Of a stretch of 64,000 bases of DNA, positions 46,700 through 55,679 are shown piece after piece. The DNA is taken from positions 1 to 64,000 of the forward strand of contig NZ_JAESVN010000001.1 of assembly GCF_016765775.1 (NCBI RefSeq). The letters are read 5' to 3'. Position numbers and translations under genes: made by a program. Below the pieces are notes generated by a model that saw only the letters and a list, made by a program, of their open reading frames with translations, ran no database searches and was not told where the DNA came from. Numbering within the stretch: the first letter of the stretch is position 1; each line of letters begins with the position of its first letter. The stretch is from Szabonella alba. GTDB taxonomy: Bacteria > Pseudomonadota > Alphaproteobacteria > Rhodobacterales > Rhodobacteraceae.

Positions 46700-47442
46700 T
46701 CCGGGCTTTCCCGCCAATCGCCCTGCGCGATCTGCCACAGAGTGAGCGCAGCCACGGCGGCGGTATCGGCGCGCAGGATGCGCGGACCAAGACTGGCCTG
46801 CACGACCTGCGGCAGGCCGGCAAGGCGTGCCTGTTCAGGGGCGGCAAAGCCGCCTTCGGGGCCGATCAGGATGGCCCATGGCCCGGCTGGCAGCGCCGTC
46901 AGCGTGGCCAGTGTGACCGGCTGACCGGCCTGATGTTCGTCGCACCACAGGATCCGCCGTTCGGCGGGCCAGCGATCCAAGAGCCGGTCCAGCGGCTGCA
47001 GTTCCGCCACTTCGGGCACGAAGGTGCCGCCGCATTGTTCGGCCGCCTCGACCGCATGGGCCTGCAGCCGGTCCTGCCGGATGCGGTCGGCATTGGTGTA
47101 GCGGGTCTGCACTGGCAGAATGCGCGCCGCCCCCATCTCGGCCGCCTTTTCCACGATGAAATCGGTGCGGGCCTTCTTGATCGGGGCGAAAAGCAGCCAC
47201 AGGTCCGGGGGCAGGCGCAACGGTGCTGTCTGTGTCTCACAGGTCAGGATGCCCGCGCGCTTGCCCGCCTCGGCCACGACCGCGCGCCATTCCCCATCGC
47301 GCCCGTTAAACAGCAGCACCGCAGCCCCCCGGGACAGCCGCATGACCGAGAACAGATAATGCGCCTGATCGCCGTTCAGGGCCACGGGTTGCCCCGGCCC
47401 AAGCGGCTGATCTACAAAGAGCCTGATTTTCGCATCTGACAT
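46696..47442 (-). CDS. rsmE: RsmE, 16S rRNA (uracil-1498-N3) methyltransferase
   Basis: A 248-residue SPOUT-class methyltransferase. The N-terminal PUA-like part ('LNGDQAHYLFSVMRLSRGAA') precedes the SPOUT domain with 'LFAPIKKARTDFIVEKAAEM', 'WAILIGPEGGFAAPEQARL' and 'LGPRILRADTAAVAAL', all hallmarks of RsmE. It is divergent from ubiA with only 11 bases between start codons, so the two promoters must lie inside the genes or be shared. Confidence 0.95.
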   Translation of the reverse strand: MSDAKIRLFVDQPLGPGQPVALNGDQAHYLFSVMRLSRGAAVLLFNGRDGEWRAVVAEAGKRAGILTCETQTAPLRLPPDLWLLFAPIKKARTDFIVEKAAEMGAARILPVQTRYTNADRIRQDRLQAHAVEAAEQCGGTFVPEVAELQPLDRLLDRWPAERRILWCDEHQAGQPVTLATLTALPAGPWAILIGPEGGFAAPEQARLAGLPQVVQASLGPRILRADTAAVAALTLWQIAQGDWRESPE

Positions 47443-47453
47443 GGGCGCAGTTT

Positions 47454-48437
47454 ATGACCGACCCCGAGGGAACGCCAGAGCCACAGCTTGCCGGAACGGT
47501 GGCCGATGCACCGCGCGGCAACTGGGTGGACCGGCGCGCCCCAGCGGCGACACGCCCCTTCCTGCGGCTGAGTCGGGCCGACCGGCCGATCGGCACATGG
47601 CTTTTGCTCATCCCCTGTTTCTGGGGACTGGCGCTGGCGGCTGCGGCGGATCCGGCGGGGTACCGGCTGTGGGATCTGTGGATCGCGGGGGGCTGCACGC
47701 TGGGGGCGTTTCTGATGCGCGGTGCGGGCTGCACATGGAATGACATCACCGACCGCGAGATTGATGCCGCCGTGGCGCGCACCAAAAGCCGCCCGATCCC
47801 GTCGGGGCAGGTAACGGTGCGGCAGGCGGCGGTCTGGATGGTGGCGCAGGCGCTGATCGCGGCGCTGATTCTGTTCACCTACAATCCGGTGACCATCGGG
47901 CTTGGTGTCGCGTCATTGGCGTTGGTCGCGATCTATCCCTTTGCCAAACGCTTTACTTGGTGGCCGCAGATCTTTCTGGGTCTGGCCTTCAACTGGGGCG
48001 CGCTGCTGGCCTGGACCGCGCATGCGGGCAGTTTTGGCCCGGCTGCGGTGGTGCTGTGGCTGTCCGGCATTGCCTGGACGTTGTTCTATGACACGATCTA
48101 TGCGCATCAGGACAAGGAAGATGACGCGCTGATCGGGGTGAAATCCACGGCGCGCCTGTTCGGCGATGCAGGCAGCCTGCCCTGGATGCGGGGTTTTCTG
48201 GTGGCCACGGTGCTGCTGATGGCGGCGGCGGTGCTGCTGGCGCTGCTGCCAGTGGGGGCAGGGCTGGCCAAGATCCTGCTGGCGCTGGCCGGGGTCTGGG
48301 TCTTTGGCTGGCATATGGCCTGGCAACTGGGTCAGCTTGACACCACCGACCCCGACCGCTGCCTGCGCCTTTTCCGCAGCAATCGCGATGCCGGGCTGCT
48401 GGCTGCGCTGTTTCTTGCCGGTGCGGCACTGCTTTGA
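47454..48437 (+). CDS. ubiA: UbiA, 4-hydroxybenzoate polyprenyltransferase
   Basis: A 327-residue integral-membrane prenyltransferase that joins the isoprenoid tail to 4-hydroxybenzoate in ubiquinone synthesis. The two Asp-rich Mg/diphosphate sites are 'NDITDREIDAAVARTKSRP' and 'YDTIYAHQDKEDD'. About eight hydrophobic segments follow. It has a 30-residue hydrophilic N-terminal extension before 'PFLRLSRADRPIGTWLLLIP'. With ubiB and ubiE it makes three ubiquinone genes in this window. Confidence 0.94.
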   Translation: MTDPEGTPEPQLAGTVADAPRGNWVDRRAPAATRPFLRLSRADRPIGTWLLLIPCFWGLALAAAADPAGYRLWDLWIAGGCTLGAFLMRGAGCTWNDITDREIDAAVARTKSRPIPSGQVTVRQAAVWMVAQALIAALILFTYNPVTIGLGVASLALVAIYPFAKRFTWWPQIFLGLAFNWGALLAWTAHAGSFGPAAVVLWLSGIAWTLFYDTIYAHQDKEDDALIGVKSTARLFGDAGSLPWMRGFLVATVLLMAAAVLLALLPVGAGLAKILLALAGVWVFGWHMAWQLGQLDTTDPDRCLRLFRSNRDAGLLAALFLAGAALL

Positions 48438-48499
48438 TTGATCCGGAGCGCCCATGCGCCTATTCATCAGTCAGCCGGAAGTCAGAAAAAGTGCAACCG

Positions 48500-50656
48500 A
48501 TGCAAATGAGAAACAGTTTCCTTGCCATCGGCGCCGTTATCGCGGGTTCCACCCTTGCCATGCTGGGGGCGACATGGGCGGCCACGGCAATCGAAAGCCG
48601 GTCTGCAGCCGCAGCGCGTTCAAAACTGCTGGAATCAGGCATCACCTGGGTTGCGGTTGATTCGGACGGGTTGCAGGTCCGGCTGACCGGCACCGCCCCG
48701 AATGAGGCCGCGCGTTTCCGTGTCGTCAATCTGGTGGGATCGGTCGTGCAGTCCAGCCGCATCCGCGACGAACTGGACGTGACCGCGATGCGCGCAATCG
48801 AGGCGCCGCGATTCTCGGTCGAGATGCTGCGCAATGATGATGGCATCTCGTTGATCGGGCTGGTGCCGGGCGACGGGCGCGATGACACGATTTCATCCCG
48901 CGTTGCGGGGCTGGCACCGGACCTGCCGGTTTCGGACATGCTGGAGGCCGCCGATTACGCCGAACCCGAAAGCTGGTCCGCTGCGGTTGATTTCGGGCTT
49001 GAGGCCCTGTCGATGCTGCCGCGTTCCAAGATCTCGGTGGCTGAGGACCGCGTGGCGATCACCGCGATTTCCGCCAGCGCCGAGGAAAAGCGCAGGCTTG
49101 AGGCCGATCTGGCCCGCCGCGCCCCGCAGGGGGTGCAGTTGCAGATGGATATTTCCGCGCCGCGCCCGGTCCTGACGCCGTTCACGCTGCGCTTCGTGAT
49201 GGATGAAAGCGGATCCCGTTTCGACGCCTGTTCCGCCGATTCCGATGCGGCCCGTGCCCGGATCATCGCCGCTGGCCGCCTTGCTGGGGCCGAGGGCAAG
49301 CTGCAATGCACCGTGGGTCTGGGCGTTCCGACCCCGCGCTGGGCGGCTGCGGTCGAGGCCGGGATTGCCGCCGTGGCCGAACTGGAGGGCGGCACGATCA
49401 CCTTTTCGGATGCCGATGTTACGCTGCTTGCGACGGTCGACACGCCGCAGGCGCTGTTCGACCGCGTTGTGGGGGAATTGCAGACCAAGCTGCCCGGTGT
49501 CTTCTCGCTTGAGGCGACCCTGCCACCCAAGCGCGACCCGGCCCTTCAGGGGCCTGCCGAATTCACCGCGCAACTGGACGACAAGGGCATGGTCGAGCTG
49601 CGCGGCCGTCTGACCGATGAATTGCTGCGTGAGGCGGTGGACAGTTTCGCCCGGGCCCGCTTTGGCGCCGACCGCGTCTATATCGCAACGCGGCTGGATT
49701 CCGAAATGCCCGAGGGCTGGGCCGTGCGGGTGCTGGCGGGGCTTGAATCGCTGGCGCTGCTGCATCAGGGCAGGTTGGTGGTCCGGCAGGATCTGGTCGA
49801 GGTTTCGGGTGTCACCGGCAACAGCGATGCGCGCGACCGGATTTCGCGCATCCTGTCCGAACGGCTGGGTCAGGGAGAGACGTTCCGCGTTGGCGTGCGC
49901 TATGATGAGGCGTTCGATCCGCTGGCCGCCTTGCCCACGCCACAGGAATGTGTGGCCGGTCTGAATGCGGTGCTGGCCCAGCAGAAGATCACCTTCTCAC
50001 CGGGGTCGGCCGAGGTGGACGGGGCCGCGCGTGAGGTGATCGACGCGCTGGCCGAGGTGCTGACCGATTGTCCGCCGCTGGAAATGGAAGTGTCGGGCCA
50101 TACCGACAGTCAGGGCAGCGCGGGCGGTAACCGCTCGCTCAGTCAGGCGCGCGCCGAGGCGGTTCTGTCGGCCCTGCAGGGGCGGCGTCTGCCGGTGCAG
50201 GCCTTCGTGGCGGTGGGCCATGGCGAGGACCTCCCAATTGCGGATAATGAGACCGAGGAAGGGCGCGAGGCCAATCGCCGGATCGAGTTCAACCTGCTGC
50301 GCGAACCCGAGCCGGGTCCTGCACCTTCGCCGGTGGCCGAGGCGGAAGCGGCGGTTGCTGCGGCACGCGCCGAAGCGGAATCCGGGGCCGAGGCCGAGGC
50401 CGAGGACGGCACCGAGACCACGACCACTGCGGGAGCTAACGCCGATGCGGCAGACAGCGACGGCGGTGACGGGGCGGAAGGTGAAGAGATCACCATTGCC
50501 GCGGCTGAGGTGGACCCGGTCAACGGGGCCGTGCGTTCGGTCACCATTCCTGCGGGCGATGCGTCAGAGGCCGGGGCCAATGCCGAGGACGGGGATGAGG
50601 CGCTGGAGTTCGTCGCCTCGGACGAATCCTATCCGCGCCCGCCCCGCAGGCCCTGA
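48500..50656 (+). CDS. OmpA-domain protein with BON-like region and acidic tail
   Basis: A 718-residue envelope protein. An N-terminal membrane/signal segment ('NSFLAIGAVIAGSTLAMLGA') precedes a BON-like region ('VAVDSDGLQVRLTGTAPNEA'). The OmpA-like peptidoglycan-binding domain is near residues 500-605 ('ITFSPGSAEVDGAAREVIDA', 'MEVSGHTDSQGSAGGNRSLS', 'EANRRIEFNLL'). Unusually, it is followed by a disordered acidic tail of about 110 residues rich in Glu, Ala, Asp and Gly. The start is uncertain: ATG 48500 or 48506. It closely follows ubiA. Confidence 0.8.
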   Translation: MQMRNSFLAIGAVIAGSTLAMLGATWAATAIESRSAAAARSKLLESGITWVAVDSDGLQVRLTGTAPNEAARFRVVNLVGSVVQSSRIRDELDVTAMRAIEAPRFSVEMLRNDDGISLIGLVPGDGRDDTISSRVAGLAPDLPVSDMLEAADYAEPESWSAAVDFGLEALSMLPRSKISVAEDRVAITAISASAEEKRRLEADLARRAPQGVQLQMDISAPRPVLTPFTLRFVMDESGSRFDACSADSDAARARIIAAGRLAGAEGKLQCTVGLGVPTPRWAAAVEAGIAAVAELEGGTITFSDADVTLLATVDTPQALFDRVVGELQTKLPGVFSLEATLPPKRDPALQGPAEFTAQLDDKGMVELRGRLTDELLREAVDSFARARFGADRVYIATRLDSEMPEGWAVRVLAGLESLALLHQGRLVVRQDLVEVSGVTGNSDARDRISRILSERLGQGETFRVGVRYDEAFDPLAALPTPQECVAGLNAVLAQQKITFSPGSAEVDGAAREVIDALAEVLTDCPPLEMEVSGHTDSQGSAGGNRSLSQARAEAVLSALQGRRLPVQAFVAVGHGEDLPIADNETEEGREANRRIEFNLLREPEPGPAPSPVAEAEAAVAAARAEAESGAEAEAEDGTETTTTAGANADAADSDGGDGAEGEEITIAAAEVDPVNGAVRSVTIPAGDASEAGANAEDGDEALEFVASDESYPRPPRRP

Positions 50657-50807
50657 GCCCGCAGGTTCTGATATGCTGCGGCACAAGGCAGAGCCGGACA
50701 TCACGGAACCGGCTTCTCCGCACAGGGTCATTCACCTGCAAAGACTTGTGGCCGGCAGTGGCTTTCGCCGCCTTGCCCCACCGGTTTGCCCGATGTAGAA
50801 CCGGCTC

Positions 50808-51137
50808 ATGAACCGTACCGAATTCATCATCGCGACGACGATCATTCTGTTTGTGGCCTTCATGCTGGGCTGGTTCACCCATTGGATTTTGCACCGGTTC
50901 ACCCGGGTTGCGGGCGGCGATGTTGCGGAGCTGGATACACTGGCGCAATCGCTGCATGAGGCCGAGGAGATGCGCGATCAGGCGATCCTCTATCTGGAAC
51001 AGCGTGAGGCGGAACTGTCCAACCAGATCTCGCAGACCGAGGCCGAGCTTCGCGCCGCGATGGAAGGGCTGCGCGATGCGCGCCATGAGGCCGAAGAAAT
51101 GCGCGCCTATATCGAACGGATGCACGCGTCGTCCTGA
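50808..51137 (+). CDS. Single-pass membrane coiled-coil protein
   Basis: A 109-residue protein: one N-terminal membrane helix ('FIIATTIILFVAFMLGWFTH') and then a coiled coil rich in Glu, Ala and Arg ('ILYLEQREAELSNQISQTEA'). It resembles small Rhodobacteraceae hypothetical membrane proteins. It follows the OmpA-domain gene by 151 bases on the same strand. Function unknown. Confidence 0.7.
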   Translation: MNRTEFIIATTIILFVAFMLGWFTHWILHRFTRVAGGDVAELDTLAQSLHEAEEMRDQAILYLEQREAELSNQISQTEAELRAAMEGLRDARHEAEEMRAYIERMHASS

Positions 51138-51183
51138 TCCGCGCAATCGCGGTATTCCTTGTGTTTTCCTTGCCCCGTGCGTC

Positions 51184-51218
51184 TGAAATATCCTAGGTTC
51201 CGCACCAAGGATATTTCA
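51184..51218 (+). repeat. Hairpin TGAAATATCCT/AGGATATTTCA
   Basis: An 11-base perfect inverted repeat with a 13-base loop, 13 bases before the next gene's start. It shares the AGGATATTT core with the composite repeats but lacks their other parts. It may occlude or set the ribosome-binding region. Confidence 0.7.
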
Positions 51219-51230
51219 AAGGAGCCCATC

Positions 51231-51803
51231 ATGACCCGTTCGATTTCTCGCAGCCTGATTCTTGCCGCCGCTTTCGCCTTCACCGCCCCAGCCGTTCAGG
51301 CCGACCAGATCACTGAAACGATCCAGAGCGCGCTGGACGCCTATGCTGCGGGCGATGTGCAATATGCGATGGACGAGCTGGCCTATGCGCAGCAGCAATT
51401 GCAGGCGCTGAAGGCCGACAGTCTGGCAGTGTTCCTGCCCGAGGCCGCCGATGGCTGGACGCGCACCGTGAATACCGAAATGAATGCAGGGCTGATGATG
51501 ATGGGCGGCGGCACCGGGGCCGAGGCCAGCTATGAAGGCCCGGGGGGCAGCTTCAAGATCTCGCTGACGGCTGACAATCCCATGGTTGCCTCGATGGGGG
51601 CCATGCTGGGCAATGCGACGCTGATGGCGCAGATGGGCAAGATTGAACGTGTGGGGCGGCAGCGGTTCCTCAATCAGGACGGGTCGCTTTCGGCCCTGAT
51701 CGGAAACCGCGTGCTGGTGCAGGCGCAGGGCGGGGACGTGGCCGACATGCTGCCGGCACTGGAAATGATCGACTATGCCGGTCTGGAAAAGTTCGGAAGC
51801 TGA
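51231..51803 (+). CDS. Periplasmic hypothetical protein
   Basis: A 190-residue protein with a cleavable signal peptide ('RSLILAAAFAFTAPAVQA' then DQ). After a short helical part ('AYAAGDVQYAMDELAYAQQQ') comes a Met/Gly-rich beta-type domain ('MNAGLMMMGGGTGAEASYEG'). AAAGGAG is placed eight bases before the ATG. Family not recognised. A strong GC-rich hairpin follows. Confidence 0.7.
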   Translation: MTRSISRSLILAAAFAFTAPAVQADQITETIQSALDAYAAGDVQYAMDELAYAQQQLQALKADSLAVFLPEAADGWTRTVNTEMNAGLMMMGGGTGAEASYEGPGGSFKISLTADNPMVASMGAMLGNATLMAQMGKIERVGRQRFLNQDGSLSALIGNRVLVQAQGGDVADMLPALEMIDYAGLEKFGS

Positions 51804-51812
51804 ATCCGCAAA

Positions 51813-51840
51813 GGCCCGGCCGGACCGTTCCGGCCGGGCC
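51813..51840 (+). terminator. GC-rich hairpin after the periplasmic protein gene
   Basis: A 12-base perfect stem GGCCCGGCCGGA / TCCGGCCGGGCC with a 4-base loop. No T-tract follows, so it may slow rather than end transcription. Confidence 0.6.
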
Positions 51841-51963
51841 GCGTTCGGCGACGGGGCTTGCCGTCGGGTTTGCAATCCAACGGGCTGGCAAGTCCTGGTT
51901 GCCTCACCGCGTGGAAAGCAGAGCTTTTGCCTATACGGGGCAGATGCGCGGGGGGCTGTGCGA

Positions 51964-52812
51964 TCAGGAACGCGGCGCGGGACAACCTGCGATCTCAACC
52001 GCGCGATTGCGGCCCAGAACATTGACCATGATGCTTTGACGATCCAGCACCATTGCCGATCCGGCCGGGGCAATCATGTCGACCCTTGCCAGCAGCCGGT
52101 TGCCGCTGCGCTGAACCTCGGCCTCTGACACCCAGATGCCGTTTTGCCCGGGTTCAACCACCACAGTTTCGGGGCCCCCGGTCGAGGGCATGTCGATCTC
52201 GACATCCAGACGCATCCCCCGGGGTGCAGGCGACAGGCTGCAGCCGATCCGGCGCAACCCGGCCTCTTTCGGGGTTGAAGGGCGCTGACGCAGCGCCTGC
52301 GTGATTGCGGGGTCTTTCGTGCCCGGTCCGGGCAGGGTCACGCTGAAGCCGAATCGGGCTGGCACGCAGATATCCTTGCACACCCCCAGTTCGACCTCGC
52401 CTTCCAGATGCACCGGTTCTCCCTTGCGGGCAGGGCGCACCTCCATCGGCAGAATCAATTCGTGGCTGTAGCCGATGGTGCGGCCCGCCGCCCCGTTGCT
52501 GACCTCGGGGCGCGGCCAGTGAAACTGCACCGCGCCGACATTGCGCGACCCGGTCCAGTCGAAACTGGGCGGAATGCCGGTATCCCCCGGCGCGCGCCAA
52601 TAGGTTTTCCAGCCGGGTTTCAGCTGCAGATGCAGCGCCGCCATGCGGTTGCCGTTCTCCATCACCCAGCCCGGGCGAATGGTGCCTTCGAAACCCGGGG
52701 GCGTGGCCTGCGCGGGCAATGCCATGGCCATCAGCGCCGCGAAAAGCATGAACGGGGCGAGCATCCTGAATGCTGGCCCGTTTGCCGGCGGATATGTGGA
52801 ATGATCCTTCAT
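51964..52812 (-). CDS. Secreted protein with DsbD N-terminal (DsbD-alpha-like) domain
   Basis: A 282-residue protein with a signal peptide ('MLFAALMAMALPAQA') and a domain matching the N-terminal periplasmic domain of DsbD. The hallmarks are 'HLQLKPGWKTYWRAPGDTGI', 'VGAVQFHWPRP' and the Cys pair in 'LGVCKDICVPA'. It lacks the DsbD membrane and thioredoxin domains, so it may receive electrons from a separate CcdA-like partner. In alphaproteobacteria such stand-alone proteins are common, often beside algH. Starts at 52812 or 52764 are possible. Confidence 0.82.
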   Translation of the reverse strand: MKDHSTYPPANGPAFRMLAPFMLFAALMAMALPAQATPPGFEGTIRPGWVMENGNRMAALHLQLKPGWKTYWRAPGDTGIPPSFDWTGSRNVGAVQFHWPRPEVSNGAAGRTIGYSHELILPMEVRPARKGEPVHLEGEVELGVCKDICVPARFGFSVTLPGPGTKDPAITQALRQRPSTPKEAGLRRIGCSLSPAPRGMRLDVEIDMPSTGGPETVVVEPGQNGIWVSEAEVQRSGNRLLARVDMIAPAGSAMVLDRQSIMVNVLGRNRAVEIAGCPAPRS

Positions 52813-52948
52813 CAAGGGATCAGATAGGCCCGGTCGGCGGGCAATGACAATCACATTGCAGCGAGACCCGGCCAATCGACCCGCCCTGTTGCGATTCCAA
52901 CGCTGCGGGTGGCTTGAGCCGCCGCGCACATCAGCGCATGGTGGGCGC

Positions 52949-53521
52949 ATGATGGTGCACCCTGACTGGTCTTTGGATGGCAAGCTATTGATAGCGATGC
53001 CGGGTATGGGCGATCCGAGGTTCGAATCCTCGGTCATCCTGATTTGCGCGCATTCCGCGGATGGGGCGATGGGGCTGATCGTCAACAAGCCCACTCCGGA
53101 ACTGAGCTTTGCGGGCCTTCTGGAACAGCTTGGCATCGCGCATGATGACAGCGCCCCCGCAATCCGGGTGCATTTCGGCGGCCCCGTCGAACGGGGGCGC
53201 GGTTTCGTGCTGCACAGCCCGGATTATCAGGCCGATGGCGTGACGATGGATATCGGCGGCGCCTATGGCATGACCGCGACGCAGGATGTGCTGACCGCCC
53301 TGGGCCGGGGCGAGGGGCCACGCTCGGCCCTGCTGGCGCTTGGCTATGCGGGCTGGGGTCCGGGACAGCTGGAACAGGAAATCGCGCGCAATGACTGGCT
53401 GACCGGTGACGCGGCGGATGATCTGATCTTCGCGGATGAGGATGCCGGGAAATGGGCAGCGGCGCTGCGCCATCTGGGGATTGAACCTTCGGCCCTGTCA
53501 GCGACGGGCGGGCGGGCCTGA
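52949..53521 (+). CDS. AlgH/YqgE (UPF0301) family protein
   Basis: A 190-residue UPF0301 protein: 'LDGKLLIAMPGMGDPRFESS', 'GAMGLIVNKPTPELSFAGLL' and 'HFGGPVERGRGFVLH' are the conserved motifs. Proteins of this family are widespread; AlgH of Pseudomonas influences alginate, but the biochemical role is unclear. It starts at ATG 52949 (ATG 52952 also possible) and is divergent from the DsbD-N-like gene, a frequent arrangement in alphaproteobacteria. Confidence 0.9.
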   Translation: MMVHPDWSLDGKLLIAMPGMGDPRFESSVILICAHSADGAMGLIVNKPTPELSFAGLLEQLGIAHDDSAPAIRVHFGGPVERGRGFVLHSPDYQADGVTMDIGGAYGMTATQDVLTALGRGEGPRSALLALGYAGWGPGQLEQEIARNDWLTGDAADDLIFADEDAGKWAAALRHLGIEPSALSATGGRA

Positions 53522-53608
53522 CCTATCTGCCCGACCCTTACGCGAATCGGCTCAGGGGCGGGAATGTACGGAGCGTCTCTGCCGGACCGGTCCTTGCCGG
53601 AACCCGGT

Positions 53609-55465
53609 TCAGGGCCCCAGCGTGAAGCAGGTCACCGCACGCGCCTGCAGCCTGCGACAGGCCAGATCGGCCTGATCCTGCGACAGACCCACGAAATTCG
53701 CCTCATACCCGCCTTGCCGCTGCACGACCTTGCGCAGGCTTTCGCGCAGCACGACGCTTTCTGACAGGGCCGTGCGCATCAGAACCCTTTCCGCCGAAGA
53801 CCGTGTGTTGAAACGGCCCAGATTGATCGCCCAGTGGCGTCCGCCCGAGGTGGAAATGCGCGTCACGACCTCGGGTTCCGGTGGGGGCGGAGGGGCCGCA
53901 GCGGCGGGCGCGATCGGCGCCATCAGGGCCACGATCTCCCCTTCCGGCTGGACGGTGCCGCTGCGTGCAGGGGGCTGAGGCGATGTGGAGGCAGCGGTCT
54001 GGATGACCGCAGGCCGGGCCGTTGCGCCGGCGGTTGCCGCCGGATCAGACGCCGCCCCGGCCAGCACGGTTTCCGTCGCCGGATCAGCGCGGTCAGGTCG
54101 GGGGGAGGGGCGCAGGCCGGGGCCGTCAATGGCAAGCTGTTGCGAGTCCTGCGGTAGCGCCGTCTCCGGGGGCGCGGCCACCGGTGTTTCGGCGGCCACA
54201 AATGTTTCGGCAGGGGCATCGGCTTCGGTTGCGCCTTCGGGGTCTGCTCCGACCAGTTCAAAGGGCAGTTCGGCCTCAGCCGCTGTCGCAGGCTCATCCG
54301 CTGCATCGACCACCGCAAAGGGCAGGGCCTCAGGCACGGCTGCCGGGCGCGGCGCCGTGGCGGGGGCAAGGGATGCGGTTTCGACTGCTGCGGCAGGCGG
54401 CGGATCGGTGGCCAGCGCCAGCGCGCCGTCAATGCTGTCCTGCATCGACAGGACCAGTTCGGCGGCAGCATCGGCCTGCCCCGGATCGCCGGGCCGGGGC
54501 CGGGGCCGGATCGAACGCGCCACGACGGTGACCAGACGGATCGTCTTGCCCGCCGCCCGCGCGCCGCTGTCATTCGCCGCAGCTGAGGCCACGGCCTCGG
54601 CGGGAAGATCGACCGGTGCCGGTTTGCGCACGGTTGCCGTGCCCGGTGCGGTGCGGAAGCCCAGATCCATTAGTTCGGCCATCCGCGCATTGCGATGCGC
54701 CGTTGATTTGCCGCCGAAGACGGTGGCGATGATGCGCCGGTTGCCGCGTTCCGCCGAAGCCGTCAGGTTGAAGCCCGCCGCATTGGTATAGCCGGTCTTG
54801 ATTCCGTCCGCGCCCTTGTAGGCGGCCAGAAAGCGGCTGTTGGTATTGGTCACCCGGGCCACGCCCGCATCATCGCTGCGGCGCGAGAAGATGTTGTAAT
54901 ATTGCGGGAAATCGTAGAACAGGCGCCGCCCGAGATGGTTCATGTCTGCGGCGGTGGACAGATGGCCCGCCGCCGTCAGCCCATTGGCGTTCTTGAAGGT
55001 CGAGTTCTTCATGCCCAGGGCGCGTGCGGTGCGGTTCATCCGCTCGGCAAAGGCGGCCTCGGACCCCGACAGCGCGTCACCGATGGCCGATGCTGCATCA
55101 TTGCCCGAGCGCAGCGCCGCAGCCCGGATCAGGTGGCGCAGGGCAATGCGCTGGCCGGCCCGCAGGCCAAGGCGTGAGGGGGGTTGCGCCGCCGCGTTCT
55201 TGGACACCACGACCATTGTATCCAGCGAGATTTCCCCGCGTTGCACCGCGTCGAACGCGATGTAAAGCGTCAGCATCTTGGTCAGCGAGGCGGGATGCAG
55301 CCGGGTATTCGCATTTTCGGAATGCAGGATCTCCCCGGTTCGCGCATCGGCAACGATTGCCGCGAAAGGGGCCGAATCAGCCATTCTGACCGACAGCGCC
55401 GCTGTCAGCATGAGAATGGCCATGAATATCCAGATGCGGGCGAAAAGCCCTTTAAGCGATGCCAC
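53609..55465 (-). CDS. D-alanyl-D-alanine carboxypeptidase with C-terminal SPOR domain
   Basis: A 618-residue penicillin-binding protein (peptidase S11). A signal/anchor segment ('RIWIFMAILMLTAALSV') precedes the catalytic domain with motifs SxxK 'ASLTKMLT', SxN 'SGNDAAS' and KTG 'GIKTGYTNAAG'. After residue 270 comes a linker of about 260 residues rich in Pro, Ala, Glu and Thr. A SPOR domain ends the protein ('WAINLGRFNTRSSAERVLMR'), which should bind denuded glycan at the division septum. The start is GTG 55465 after AAGGGA. Confidence 0.9.
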   Translation of the reverse strand: MASLKGLFARIWIFMAILMLTAALSVRMADSAPFAAIVADARTGEILHSENANTRLHPASLTKMLTLYIAFDAVQRGEISLDTMVVVSKNAAAQPPSRLGLRAGQRIALRHLIRAAALRSGNDAASAIGDALSGSEAAFAERMNRTARALGMKNSTFKNANGLTAAGHLSTAADMNHLGRRLFYDFPQYYNIFSRRSDDAGVARVTNTNSRFLAAYKGADGIKTGYTNAAGFNLTASAERGNRRIIATVFGGKSTAHRNARMAELMDLGFRTAPGTATVRKPAPVDLPAEAVASAAANDSGARAAGKTIRLVTVVARSIRPRPRPGDPGQADAAAELVLSMQDSIDGALALATDPPPAAAVETASLAPATAPRPAAVPEALPFAVVDAADEPATAAEAELPFELVGADPEGATEADAPAETFVAAETPVAAPPETALPQDSQQLAIDGPGLRPSPRPDRADPATETVLAGAASDPAATAGATARPAVIQTAASTSPQPPARSGTVQPEGEIVALMAPIAPAAAAPPPPPEPEVVTRISTSGGRHWAINLGRFNTRSSAERVLMRTALSESVVLRESLRKVVQRQGGYEANFVGLSQDQADLACRRLQARAVTCFTLGP

Positions 55466-55679
55466 GTCGCCGGTCCCTTGTTCCTGCCTCGGATGGCCCC
55501 GGTTTTTTAGTGGGGCCTTGTCTGCTTGATCAAAGGCTAGCATGCGACAGGGAATCGGAAAACCCCAAAATCTCAATGACTTTCGGGCCGTTCCGGATGT
55601 TGCCGATCTGCAAGGCTCATCTAGTGGCGCGCGCCCGGTGACACCCTATCCCTAGGTCAGGCGTCGGGCGGGCGGCGGG

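Noticed and set aside
53015-53033. tRNA-like T-arm (CCGAGG-TTCGAAT-CCTCGG)
   Set aside because: It lies inside the algH/yqgE gene and encodes the conserved G-D-P-R-F-E-S-S motif; no acceptor, D or anticodon arms surround it.
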